DNA of 28,654 nucleotides from an uncultured Bacilli bacterium (GTDB taxonomy: Bacteria > Bacillota_I > Bacilli_A > RF39 > UBA660). The notes beneath the pieces are model-generated. The model ran no database searches, was not told where the DNA came from, and saw nothing but the letters and a program-made list of their open reading frames with translations. The stretch lies in the NCBI GenBank assembly GCA_947630195.1, contig CANRGQ010000007.1, positions 1 to 28,654 on the forward strand, written 5' to 3'. The position numbers and the translations under genes are program-made. This document shows, piece by piece, positions 15,146-22,076 of this stretch. Each line of letters begins with the position of its first letter. Positions within the stretch are counted from its first letter, which is position 1.

Positions 15146-16312
15146 TTAACTGGTTAGCATCTTTGTTATTGTGAATGGACGTTCTTCTATGCCCTCACCA
15201 CTCAACCCGATTCCGGGAATCAGATAAAAAACTGGACGTACCGCGAATTCGCCTTTCACTGGCGTATTAGAAATCCTTCCAGACGAGCACACCCACGCAG
15301 TGTAAGAGTATGGGTTCCATTGTCTACTATTATAGCCAAAATAACTCATAGTCCATTCACTTTCCTCTTCATTTCCGCTCATTCCATTTTGTATATATAG
15401 CCAATTTGTTTTACCTACTGGACCAGCATTTTGGTAATCTGTTGCATACATCAAGCCTATATAATTCGATACTGTTCCATTTTTTATTGAATCTGATGTT
15501 GGATTGGACGATGGCCATGAAGTCTCATCATTATAATATTCCATATTCCATGTGTGTTTTTCGATTAATTCTTTTATTTTTCCATCGAGTAAACCATAAA
15601 ACTGTTCTGAACTTGTTCCATTTAAATATCTATATGTGATCGAGCCACTCCAACTGACACCATCAAAATCACTACTACCCCATTTTTGTTTACTACTTTT
15701 CGATGCTTTGATTACTTTTAGTTTTCCATCTGTTGTTACTCCTATTATTCTATATAAGTTATCTGGGTTTGTTTTACATACATCAGGGTTTTCATCACCC
15801 AGGCATATGTAATTATTTGTTACTTGACTCGCTGTTCCATAGAAACGATACATTCCATCTACTACTGTATTTTGTTCTCCACCCCCAGCAAATGTTTCTT
15901 TTCCTTTTGCTCTTAACACTTCCATAACTGGTCTTGCCTTTCCAAAGTATAGTGTACAATATATTGTCTTTTTTGTCTTTATTGTTACTGTTGGGTTTGG
16001 ACTTGTTTCTTCAAAATTTATATATTTTGTTGAATCTCCTAAATCTGTTCCATCTTCACCTACACATTTTGATCCTGCATACATATATTCATCCCTACTT
16101 GGCCACGTTGTTCTACTTGTATCTTCTTTGTACTCTAATGTTTCGTCCTGTTGAATCATTATAGATAATGTCTTATTTTTATTATCAAATACATCTACAG
16201 TTTTGATATCTTGTAATATCTGTGATTTATTTGATTTAAATAAATTATATATAAATACACTTTCTATTATAAGTACAATTACTATTCCTATTATCATTAT
16301 CTTTCTTTTCAC
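15146..16312 (-). CDS. Secreted protein with divergent GC-rich C-terminal domain (AVRPVFYL family)
   Basis: 388 residues. GTG start at 16312 behind GGAGG; a single N-terminal membrane segment (residues ~4-25) acts as signal or anchor. Residues ~40-130 are a two-Cys domain (SKCVGEDG ... IYCTLYF), then a FAGGGEQ linker like those in the SipW-signal proteins. The C-terminal ~230 residues contain NLYRIIGVTTDGKLKVIK, YIGLMYATDYQ, NWLYIQNG, EWTMS and EFAVRPVFYL, resembling DUF6273-like or lectin-like extracellular domains (from memory). The gene at 28356 ends in the same domain. The segment between EWTMS and AVRPVFYL is GC-rich (61 G+C of 120 bases at 15181-15300, hand count) and poorly conserved between the paralogues. 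Second gene of an operon, 13 bp after the preceding stop. Confidence 0.75.
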   Translation of the reverse strand: MKRKIMIIGIVIVLIIESVFIYNLFKSNKSQILQDIKTVDVFDNKNKTLSIMIQQDETLEYKEDTSRTTWPSRDEYMYAGSKCVGEDGTDLGDSTKYINFEETSPNPTVTIKTKKTIYCTLYFGKARPVMEVLRAKGKETFAGGGEQNTVVDGMYRFYGTASQVTNNYICLGDENPDVCKTNPDNLYRIIGVTTDGKLKVIKASKSSKQKWGSSDFDGVSWSGSITYRYLNGTSSEQFYGLLDGKIKELIEKHTWNMEYYNDETSWPSSNPTSDSIKNGTVSNYIGLMYATDYQNAGPVGKTNWLYIQNGMSGNEEESEWTMSYFGYNSRQWNPYSYTAWVCSSGRISNTPVKGEFAVRPVFYLIPGIGLSGEGIEERPFTITKMLTS

Positions 16313-16325
16313 TTAACGTTCCTCC

Positions 16326-17042
16326 TTAGCTTGCTTTATCAAAATAAGCATGACATATATTCTTACCTGTAGTTTTAAACATAAATCCATTTGTTTCGTC
16401 ATATGTTATACTTGTTTGGATTCTATCTTTATTATCACATTCATAATAAGACATTGTATATCCACTAGGTATATCTCCTATTATGTAGTATTTATTGTTT
16501 CTTACTGTTACAATATCTCCTGTATCTGATTCTATATAAGTTATTATCTTTATGTCTCCATCTTTTTCTTCATATGGTGTTAAGTTAAAACTATAATATA
16601 TCCGACATACAACTTGATACGGCTTATTCTCTGTTATTTTTATAGTTACTTCTCCATCTATAGGATTTATTGAATATTCAGTTGGATATGTTACCCCATT
16701 ACTTTCTTTTGGGATACAATTACTCATTTCTTCATTTAAAACATAATTACTTTTAACATCTAAAGGTGGAGTATCATATACATCATATTTTCTTAAGTTT
16801 AATCCATTTTGAATGTAATAGAGTAAATTAACATCTGTAGTTCTATCAGTTAAAGGAGAAGTATCTCCTTTACCAGCAAAATTACCAACTTTACCAGTAA
16901 ATATAGGAATGGGTCCAGTTGAATAATTATAATATGCATGGGTGTCTTTTATCATTAGAAAAGCAAATGTAATTACAGTTATTACAAATAATCCCAATAA
17001 TATTCTTTTTATTGTTTTATTATCTAATTTTTCTTTTATCAT
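16326..17042 (-). CDS. Secreted SipW-signal-like protein, first gene of a two-gene operon
   Basis: 238 residues from ATG 17042, chosen because GAGGTG lies directly upstream; the longer reading to 17099 has no ribosome site. Membrane segment about residues 11-31, then DTHAYYNYSTGP and IPIFTGKVGNFAGKGD, then an extracellular region with VTIKITENKPYQVVCRIYYSF and a final NKYYIIGDIPSGYTMSYYECDNKD module. The A-Y-Y-x-Y / F-T-G-x-V spacing recalls SipW substrates (TasA, CalY), but no SipW peptidase gene is in the window. Paralogue of the partial gene at 1-353. Divergent from an XRE gene with a 31-bp palindrome over the promoter. Confidence 0.72.
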   Translation of the reverse strand: MIKEKLDNKTIKRILLGLFVITVITFAFLMIKDTHAYYNYSTGPIPIFTGKVGNFAGKGDTSPLTDRTTDVNLLYYIQNGLNLRKYDVYDTPPLDVKSNYVLNEEMSNCIPKESNGVTYPTEYSINPIDGEVTIKITENKPYQVVCRIYYSFNLTPYEEKDGDIKIITYIESDTGDIVTVRNNKYYIIGDIPSGYTMSYYECDNKDRIQTSITYDETNGFMFKTTGKNICHAYFDKAS

Positions 17043-17128
17043 ATCCCACCTCTTATGTTTGAAATGCCGTATCATTACATAACAATAAAATAACAGCAAA
17101 TTAATGCTTCATATTTTTATCTAATTTG

Positions 17129-17157
17129 ATTATAACTAAATTATTTTTTAAAATATA
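17129..17157 (-). promoter_or_regulatory. Promoter of the secreted-protein operon
   Basis: Minus-strand TATAAT at 17134-17129; the -35 position 17 bp upstream (17157-17152) falls inside the palindrome at 17150-17180, so a protein bound there would block RNA polymerase. Confidence 0.55.
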
Positions 17158-17180
17158 TGGACATCATGTCCATATATTTT
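17150..17180. promoter_or_regulatory. 31-bp perfect palindrome, probable operator
   Basis: Two perfect 15-base arms (AAAATATATGGACAT and its complement) flank one central C. It lies between the divergent secreted-protein operon and the XRE gene and overlaps the -35 of the former. It is probably the binding site of the adjacent XRE protein; no T run follows on either strand, so it is not a terminator. Confidence 0.65.
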
Positions 17181-17219
17181 ATAGCCTCTTTTTTAGATAA
17201 TAAATTGGGGGTACGGTAT

Positions 17220-17453
17220 ATGAAACATGTAGATGATTATTATTTTGATGTTATTAGAAAGAATATAAAAAAATATCGCAAGTTAAAAAATCTAACTCAA
17301 CAAGAGTTAGCGGACAAAGCGGGTTTAACAATGAATTATATATCTAAGATAGAAAGCCTAAAAATGCAAAGAGGATTTACTATTCCTTCTTTAACAAGAA
17401 TTGCCGATGCTTTAGAAATAGATATAAAAGAATTATTCAACGAAGACATATAA
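17220..17453 (+). CDS. XRE-family helix-turn-helix regulator
   Basis: 77 residues from ATG 17220, preceded by GGGGG eight bases upstream; longer upstream starts run through the palindrome and have no ribosome site. The HTH is NIKKYRKLKNLTQQELADKAGLT followed by MNYISKIESLK and IPSLTRIADALEIDIKELF, an almost canonical XRE/SinR-like domain with nothing else attached. The divergent operon encodes secreted proteins and the shared promoter region carries a 31-bp palindrome, so a local (auto)regulator is the simplest role. It matches the XRE/secreted-protein arrangement at 1-744. Confidence 0.88.
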   Translation: MKHVDDYYFDVIRKNIKKYRKLKNLTQQELADKAGLTMNYISKIESLKMQRGFTIPSLTRIADALEIDIKELFNEDI

Positions 17454-17482
17454 AAATGCTACTATTTAAAGTAGCGTTTTTA
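17453..17482. terminator. Bidirectional terminator between the XRE gene and tdk
   Basis: AAAATGCTAC (17453-17462) pairs with GTAGCGTTTT (17471-17480) with one G-U; T runs follow on both strands between the convergent genes. Confidence 0.8.
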
Positions 17483-18121
17483 TTATCTTATTTTTTCAAC
17501 TAATTCAGCAAGTTTCTTACTTTCTTTACTACTAATTTTTACATATTTTAAATAACAATCAGAACATAATGGAACATACTCTACAGAATCATTTGATCCA
17601 TCAATTACGACTATCTCACCTTCATCTGTAAACTTGTCATTTATTTTACGAGCATTAAAAGTGGCTTTCTTTCCACATAAACATAAACTACTACTACCAA
17701 TTTCTTCAACAATATCGGCAATAGCAAATATTTGGGAAACTCCTTCACCAAAGATATCCCCTTTAAAATTACTCTTTAAGCCATAACAAATAACTGGTAT
17801 ATTTATTAAATGGGCAATTGTCCATAATTCTTTAATTTGACTTTTATTTAATAATTCTACTTCATCTACTAAAATAACTTTAGCAGTATAATATATTTTA
17901 TAATTTTTCGGAGTTAATAATGACTCTGTTTCTCTAAGTAATATATCTACTTCTCTATTCATTCCATTTCTGGAAACAATAGTATTTTTTCCTTTAGTAT
18001 CTTTTTTTGATTTAATTACAACAACTTTAAAACCATTACTTTCATAACTATAAGCTGTTTGTAAAATATTAATTGTTTTACCACCATTCATTGCACTATA
18101 CTTAAAAACCATATTAGCCAT
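17483..18121 (-). CDS. tdk: Thymidine kinase (TK1-like, type II)
   Basis: Phosphorylates thymidine to dTMP for salvage. 212 residues from ATG 18121, chosen over GTG 18130 because AGGTG lies six bases before it. The P-loop is YSAMNGGKT (residues ~8-16), a variant of the GAMNSGKS form; Walker B reads ILVDEVELL where IDEAQF is usual, so the Gln is Glu here. FKGDIFGEG follows the CYGLKSNFKG lid. Zinc ligands are CLC and CSDC near residues 143-145 and 182-185, and VEYVPLC fits the substrate loop. Monocistronic, with a sigma-A promoter upstream and a shared terminator downstream. Confidence 0.92.
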   Translation of the reverse strand: MANMVFKYSAMNGGKTINILQTAYSYESNGFKVVVIKSKKDTKGKNTIVSRNGMNREVDILLRETESLLTPKNYKIYYTAKVILVDEVELLNKSQIKELWTIAHLINIPVICYGLKSNFKGDIFGEGVSQIFAIADIVEEIGSSSLCLCGKKATFNARKINDKFTDEGEIVVIDGSNDSVEYVPLCSDCYLKYVKISSKESKKLAELVEKIR

Positions 18122-18149
18122 TTTTAACACCTACCACTTCTTATCTATT

Positions 18150-18178
18150 AGTATAAATTATTTTTAAAATATAAACAA
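18150..18178 (-). promoter_or_regulatory. Promoter of tdk
   Basis: Minus-strand TTGTTT (18178-18173), 17 bp, TATACT (18155-18150). Confidence 0.6.
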
Positions 18179-18216
18179 TAATTAATTTAGATACATAAGA
18201 TTAAATTTGTCTTATT

Positions 18217-18253
18217 TTAATTCTAAGGTTCCAAAATGGAACCTTAGAATTAA
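18217..18253. repeat. Inverted repeat a (GGTTCCA type) after the PLD-like fragment
   Basis: 17-base perfect arms with an AAA loop; the core is GGTTCCA-AAA-TGGAACC. It overlaps the stop codon of the minus-strand fragment and could act as a transcript-end hairpin, but no T run follows. One of six related inverted repeats within 1.25 kb. Confidence 0.8.
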
Positions 18254-18643
18254 TTAAAACTTTTTATTTTATTAATTAATAAATCAATAATATCTTCATC
18301 TTCTAACTTATTAATACTAAAAGTTTTATTTCCTAAATGATTTAGGGATGAACCACAATGATATATTGTTTTATTATCAAGAATTATATATCTATCATGG
18401 AATGTATCATTATATTTAACTTCTAAATTATGATATTGTTTATTATATTTTTCAATATCAATATTTTTTAATAAACCATTGCTTTTACATATTAATAATA
18501 CTTTTACTTTTATATCTCTTATCATATCTAAAATACTTTTATCAGCATAATTATCTATTATAACAATACTTTTTTTAGCCATCTTTAAAATATCCACTAT
18601 TTTAGAATATGCATCATATATTTGCCCATTAAAATATATTTCA
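18250..18643 (-). pseudogene. C-terminal PLD-like half of a frameshifted ORF6N protein
   Basis: The open frame starts well before the ATG at 18597: it reads VNEIYFNGQIYDAYSKIVDILKM-like sequence directly behind the ORF6N stop, then KSIVIIDNYADKS, LLKNIDIEKYNKQYHNLEVKY and FHDRYIILDNKTIYHCGSSLN. In full-length relatives this phospholipase-D-like region (H-D-R/K type motif) follows the ORF6N domain in one polypeptide. Here it is one base out of frame with the ORF6N part, at an A-rich stretch (AATAAAAAGTAA, around 18643-18655). No ribosome site precedes ATG 18597, so it is probably not made separately unless by frameshifting. Confidence 0.75.
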
Positions 18644-18644
18644 T

Positions 18645-19124
18645 TTACTTTTTATTTTCTTTAAAACTGTCAAAAGATTCTTTTAATTCTTTTATATCTT
18701 CATCATGCTGAATTACCATATTGTTAATATGTTTTTGCTCTATTAAATCATTAGAAATATATTTATGCATAATAACAAAGGCTTTCATTATTGCTACACT
18801 AACTTTAGAGGCAACCTCAGTTTTTAATACTGTAGCAAGCATAGCCACTCCTTGTTCAGTAAAAACATATGGTAAGGTTCTACTCATATTTCTATTTGCG
18901 GTCACAATTTGTGACCGCAAATAATTATATTCATTTTCAGTTAATTGAAAATAAAAATCTTCTGGAAATTTATCTATATTTCTTTTTACAGCCTTATTAA
19001 TATCCTTAGTTCCATTTGTACAACCATAAAGTTTAGCCAAATCACTATCAAGCATTACTTGAACTCCCCTTATATTGTAAATTTTATTTGTTATTTCATT
19101 TTCTTTTACTACTAAGTTATTCAT
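18645..19124 (-). CDS. ORF6N-domain protein (N-terminal part of a frameshifted gene)
   Basis: 159 residues from ATG 19124, chosen for the GGAGGAGGAAC site; the longer frame to 19184 runs through a hairpin. The ORF6N (KilA-N-related) domain is clear: VKENEITNKIYNIRGVQVMLDSDLAKLYGC (residues ~5-34), NKAVKRNIDKFPEDFYFQLTENEYNYLRSQ, PYVFTEQGVAMLATVLKTEVASKVSVAIMKAFVIM (~96-130). The domain is found in phages and mobile elements and is thought to bind DNA. The normal C-terminal PLD-like region continues in another frame after the stop at 18645, so the gene is either broken by a one-base indel or uses frameshifting. Its coding region contains one of the inverted repeats (18893-18923). Confidence 0.88.
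   Translation of the reverse strand: MNNLVVKENEITNKIYNIRGVQVMLDSDLAKLYGCTNGTKDINKAVKRNIDKFPEDFYFQLTENEYNYLRSQIVTANRNMSRTLPYVFTEQGVAMLATVLKTEVASKVSVAIMKAFVIMHKYISNDLIEQKHINNMVIQHDEDIKELKESFDSFKENKK
18893..18923. repeat. Inverted repeat b (GGTCACAA type) inside the ORF6N gene
   Basis: 15-base perfect arms around one central T; core GCGGTCACAA-T-TTGTGACCGC. It encodes the LRSQIVTAN stretch of the ORF6N protein. Confidence 0.8.
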
Positions 19125-19149
19125 TTGTTCCTCCTCCTTTTTGTTCAAC

Positions 19150-19174
19150 TTGAGGTCGCAATTTGCGACCTCAA
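19150..19174. repeat. Inverted repeat c (GGTCGCAA type) in the ORF6N leader
   Basis: 12-base perfect arms (TTGAGGTCGCAA) around one T. On the minus strand it would form a hairpin in the mRNA leader just upstream of the ribosome site of the ORF6N gene, so it may influence translation. Confidence 0.8.
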
Positions 19175-19243
19175 ATTTAAACATTAATAATTTAATAAAA
19201 TATAAGCATTAATATTTAATACTTAATTGTTATCGATATATCA

Positions 19244-19272
19244 AGTATATTACACGAACTAATATTTGTCAA
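19244..19272 (-). promoter_or_regulatory. Promoter of the ORF6N gene
   Basis: Minus-strand TTGACA (19272-19267), 17 bp, TATACT (19249-19244): near consensus. The predicted start at about 19237 gives a leader of about 113 nt that includes inverted repeat c. Confidence 0.8.
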
Positions 19273-19316
19273 CAACTTTTTGTAACATTTTTGTGAATTT
19301 CACTTTTATTTGTTAT

Positions 19317-19341
19317 TTGCGGTTCCAAAATGGAACCGCAA
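19317..19341. repeat. Inverted repeat d (GGTTCCA type)
   Basis: 11-base perfect arms (TTGCGGTTCCA), AAA loop; non-coding region upstream of the ORF6N promoter. Confidence 0.75.
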
Positions 19342-19365
19342 TTTATCATATTATTTTTAATTTCC

Positions 19366-19396
19366 AACTTGAAGTCACAAATTGGAACTTCAAGTT
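19366..19396. repeat. Inverted repeat e, hybrid form
   Basis: 10-base outer arms AACTTGAAGT / ACTTCAAGTT; the interior reads GTCACAAATTGGAAC, i.e. the left half of the GTCACAA type and the right half of the TGGAAC type. Confidence 0.6.
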
Positions 19397-19418
19397 TCAT
19401 TCTATGTTTTAAGTTATC

Positions 19419-19445
19419 TTCAAGTTTCCAAAATGGAACCTTGAA
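19419..19445. repeat. Inverted repeat f (TTCCA type)
   Basis: 12-base arms with one mismatch (TTCAAGTTTCCA / TGGAACCTTGAA), AAA loop, as in repeats a and d. Confidence 0.7.
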
Positions 19446-19471
19446 AGTTTTATTAAAATTAATTCCAACAA

Positions 19472-19506
19472 TAAAAAACAATAGATTTATAACTTTTCTA
19501 TTGTTT
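19472..19506 (-). terminator. Terminator hairpin at the end of recO
   Basis: Minus-strand AAACAATAGA / TCTATTGTTT (10 bp) followed by a T run; the recO stop codon lies in the loop. Confidence 0.65.
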
Positions 19507-20218
19507 TCAAAAAATCCTTACTTTTTAAATATAAACCAGTATAATCATCATAATAATTAGTTAAGAAATTATTTATTTCTTTTTTAATATTATCTTTTAT
19601 GTCAAGTTTACTTATACTTTTAATATCAACTAAATAATACATGTTAATAACTTTAATAACCGATAAAGGCATAATTCTTTCACCCTTATAACAATTCTTA
19701 CAAAGAAGTCCTCCTCGTTCACTAGATAACGTAACGATTTCTTTTTTATTACCACAAGAGATGCAACTTGTAACATTGATGCCTACTCCTAGGTAATCTA
19801 GGAGTTTAACTTCTAAAATATTGGTTAAAATTAAAGGGTCTAATCCTTCTTCCATTTTTAAAAGAGTATTAATATAATCATTATAAATATTATCTTCTTT
19901 AACGCCTTTTAAAACTTGACTAACTAAATCCGTAATGTAAGAAGCATAACTAACTTTATAGATATCACTTCGAATATTTTTAAATTCATTAATGATATCA
20001 ACAGATACTAATGTAGAAAGTTTATCTTTTTTATAATAAATATTAAATGTACCATAGCTAAGTTTTAAAGTAACACTCCGAAGAGGACTTTTAACACTTT
20101 TAGCCCCCTTACACATAAGACCAATGATGCCATATTCTTTAGTTAAAACATTAATTATCTTGGAAGTATCTCCATAAGGAGTTTCTTTTAAGACAATACC
20201 TTCTACTTTTTCTAACAC
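19487..20218 (-). CDS. recO: DNA repair protein RecO
   Basis: Loads RecA onto SSB-coated DNA in the RecFOR pathway. 243 residues: N-terminal OB fold (VEGIVLKETPYGDTSKIINVLTKEYGIIGLMCKGAKS), central helical domain, and a zinc site CISCG ... CKNC (about residues 149-173). GTG start at 20218 with a weak AAGTGAT site, 12 bp after yqzL. The era-yqzL-recO order matches Bacillus. Terminator hairpin overlaps its end. Confidence 0.95.
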   Translation of the reverse strand: MLEKVEGIVLKETPYGDTSKIINVLTKEYGIIGLMCKGAKSVKSPLRSVTLKLSYGTFNIYYKKDKLSTLVSVDIINEFKNIRSDIYKVSYASYITDLVSQVLKGVKEDNIYNDYINTLLKMEEGLDPLILTNILEVKLLDYLGVGINVTSCISCGNKKEIVTLSSERGGLLCKNCYKGERIMPLSVIKVINMYYLVDIKSISKLDIKDNIKKEINNFLTNYYDDYTGLYLKSKDFLKTIEKL

Positions 20219-20230
20219 TTATATCACTTC

Positions 20231-20311
20231 TTACTTACATTTTTTATAATTTAAATAATCTTCTATTTTGCCACTTTTTTTAAATTTTTCCCAGGCTTCT
20301 TTTTTATTCAT
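20231..20311 (-). CDS. yqzL: YqzL-like small protein
   Basis: A 26-residue ORF, MNKKEAWEKFKKSGKIEDYL plus six more residues, with a strong GGAAGGTG site before its ATG. Bacillus yqzL lies at exactly this place between era and recO and encodes a small protein of the same pattern (W-K/E-x-F-x-x-[ST]-G-x-I-x-x-YL). Function unknown; this copy is shorter than the Bacillus protein. Position, ribosome site and the WEKF..SG.I..YL match make it a real gene. Confidence 0.85.
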   Translation of the reverse strand: MNKKEAWEKFKKSGKIEDYLNYKKCK

Positions 20312-20355
20312 TTTATTCACCTTCCTAATACTATATTGGTGAACTTTTAATTTTT

Positions 20356-21237
20356 TTATTCATAATCAAAGAAACCTAGTTCTTTTAAATAACGATCCTT
20401 ATCTTTCCAATTTTCAATAACTTTAACATATAAGTCTAAATAAACTTTTTTACCAAGCATTTCTTCTAAGTCTTTCCGGGCACTCATTCCCACTTTTTTA
20501 ATCATTTCGCCACCCGAACCAATCACTATTTTTTTAACACTTGGTTTATCCACAATAATATCGACACTGATGCTCATTAAATCTTTTTTCTCTTCAATAT
20601 GATGGGCATGGCAAGTAATAGAATGCGGTATTTCATCTTGGGTGTTTTGTAAAAGCTTTTCTCTTACAATTTCTCCCGCCATAAAACTTAGAGAACTGCT
20701 TGTTACAATATCATCCGAATAATACTTAACATCATCTTTTAAATATTTTTTGATAACCTCAATTAAATGGGTAACATTATCATTTTCTCTTGCGGACACG
20801 GGCACAATTTCCGCAAAGTCATAATCTTTATATTCATTTATTGCTAAAATTAAAGTTTCATTAGAGACTTTATCAATTTTATTAATAACTAAAATAACGG
20901 GTATTTTATTGGAAAGCAGGGCATCCATTAAGAATTTATCGCCTTTACCAATCCCCGCTTCAATATCCACTACTAGTAAAACTAAATCGACATCTTTCGT
21001 TAAAGATAAGGCTTGTTTATTTAAAACTTTTCCTAGTTTATTTAAAGGTTTAGATATTCCAGGAGTATCCACGAAAATAATTTGAAAATCTTTTTCATGA
21101 TAGATACCCTCAATTATATTTCTAGTTGTTCCGGCCACATTCGAGGTAATCGCGATTTTTCTTTCTAAAATAGCATTTAATAAAGTACTTTTCCCTACGT
21201 TGGGTCTACCTACTATACTTACAAATCCGCTTCTCAT
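20356..21237 (-). CDS. era: GTPase Era
   Basis: Ribosome-assembly GTPase binding 16S rRNA 3' end. 293 residues from ATG 21237, chosen for the GGGGGG site just before it. G1 GRPNVGKST (residues ~8-16), G2 TTRN, G3 DTPG, G4 NKID (~120), and G5 VSARE; the C-terminal KH domain contains IVIGSGGEMIKKVGMSARKDLEEMLGKKVYLDLYVKV. Start lies 11 bp after the dgkA stop, as in the conserved ybeY-dgkA-era order. Confidence 0.97.
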   Translation of the reverse strand: MRSGFVSIVGRPNVGKSTLLNAILERKIAITSNVAGTTRNIIEGIYHEKDFQIIFVDTPGISKPLNKLGKVLNKQALSLTKDVDLVLLVVDIEAGIGKGDKFLMDALLSNKIPVILVINKIDKVSNETLILAINEYKDYDFAEIVPVSARENDNVTHLIEVIKKYLKDDVKYYSDDIVTSSSLSFMAGEIVREKLLQNTQDEIPHSITCHAHHIEEKKDLMSISVDIIVDKPSVKKIVIGSGGEMIKKVGMSARKDLEEMLGKKVYLDLYVKVIENWKDKDRYLKELGFFDYE

Positions 21238-21247
21238 AATATCCCCC

Positions 21248-21655
21248 CTAAAAAATAGTGACAAACAACTTGATGAAATGAGGCACAAAAATTATTAAAT
21301 TAACAATTATAGCAAGCACGGTCATTATACCCGTTGCGGCTGATCCACAATCCTTAGCTATTTTGGCATACTCATTATATTCTTGGGTAAACATATCCAC
21401 GGTGGCCTCAATCGCTGTGTTAATAAGTTCCACAATACTTATTAAACATAAACTACCAAAAGCGATAACCCAGTCTAAAAAACTAATATCAAAGGCAATC
21501 CCCATAATGATAATTAAACAAGCACAAATGGCTTCAAGGACAAATGAGGATTCATTTTTAATGCAGTATGATAACCCTTGGCACGTATATTTACACTTAT
21601 TAAAAATATTTCTTATTAAATTAATTTCTTTCTTTTCTTGTTTTTTCGTCTTCAT
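21248..21655 (-). CDS. dgkA: Undecaprenol/diacylglycerol kinase DgkA
   Basis: Small integral membrane kinase; in Gram-positives it mainly recycles undecaprenol to its phosphate carrier form. 135 residues with three membrane segments (about 41-59, 64-82, 107-130). The signature ELINTAIEATVD (~75-86) and AKIAKDCGSAAT (~97-108) are intact. Its start overlaps the ybeY end by 35 bp with an internal AGGAG site, so translation is coupled. Confidence 0.95.
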   Translation of the reverse strand: MKTKKQEKKEINLIRNIFNKCKYTCQGLSYCIKNESSFVLEAICACLIIIMGIAFDISFLDWVIAFGSLCLISIVELINTAIEATVDMFTQEYNEYAKIAKDCGSAATGIMTVLAIIVNLIIFVPHFIKLFVTIF

Positions 21656-22076
21656 CTAACATCTTCTCCTGTAAAGCAAACATTACTTCTTCATCTTCTT
21701 TATTCATATGGTCATATCCGAGCAAATGGAGGATTCCATGACAAGTTAAAAATGCTAATTCCCTTATCTCACTATGGCCATAATCTTGGGCTTGCTCAAT
21801 CATTCTTGGAATGCAAATATAAATTTCTCCCAAAGCCCGCATATTATTATACACTAAACCATCCGTTTCTTCAAATGCAAAAGATATAACATCCGTAATT
21901 CGGTCAATTCCCCGATAATTTTTATTTAATTCTTGAATTTTTTCATTACCAACCAAAACAATACTTAAAGTCGCATTTTTAATATGTTCATGTTTAAATA
22001 TTCTTTTAATTAAACTATCTAAGTAACTATAATCATTTTTATAACCATATTCATTTGTAATCTTATAATCTATCAT
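21621..22076 (-). CDS. ybeY: Endoribonuclease YbeY
   Basis: rRNA-maturation / ribosome quality-control RNase. 151 residues; the zinc motif is HGILHLLGYDH (about residues 114-124), preceded by FAFEETDGLVYNNMRALGEIYICI and NKNYRGIDRITDVISF, typical of the family. It overlaps dgkA downstream and nearly abuts vanZ upstream. Confidence 0.96.
   Translation of the reverse strand: MIDYKITNEYGYKNDYSYLDSLIKRIFKHEHIKNATLSIVLVGNEKIQELNKNYRGIDRITDVISFAFEETDGLVYNNMRALGEIYICIPRMIEQAQDYGHSEIRELAFLTCHGILHLLGYDHMNKEDEEVMFALQEKMLDEDEKTRKERN

Noticed and set aside
18643..18655. Programmed -1 frameshift as the default reading of ORF6N/PLD
   Set aside because: TAAAAAG is not a canonical slippery heptamer and no downstream stimulator is evident; kept only as an alternative to a simple indel.
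19269..19481. 70-residue minus-strand ORF
   Set aside because: It consists largely of the inverted repeats d-f, has no ribosome site and no recognisable domain.
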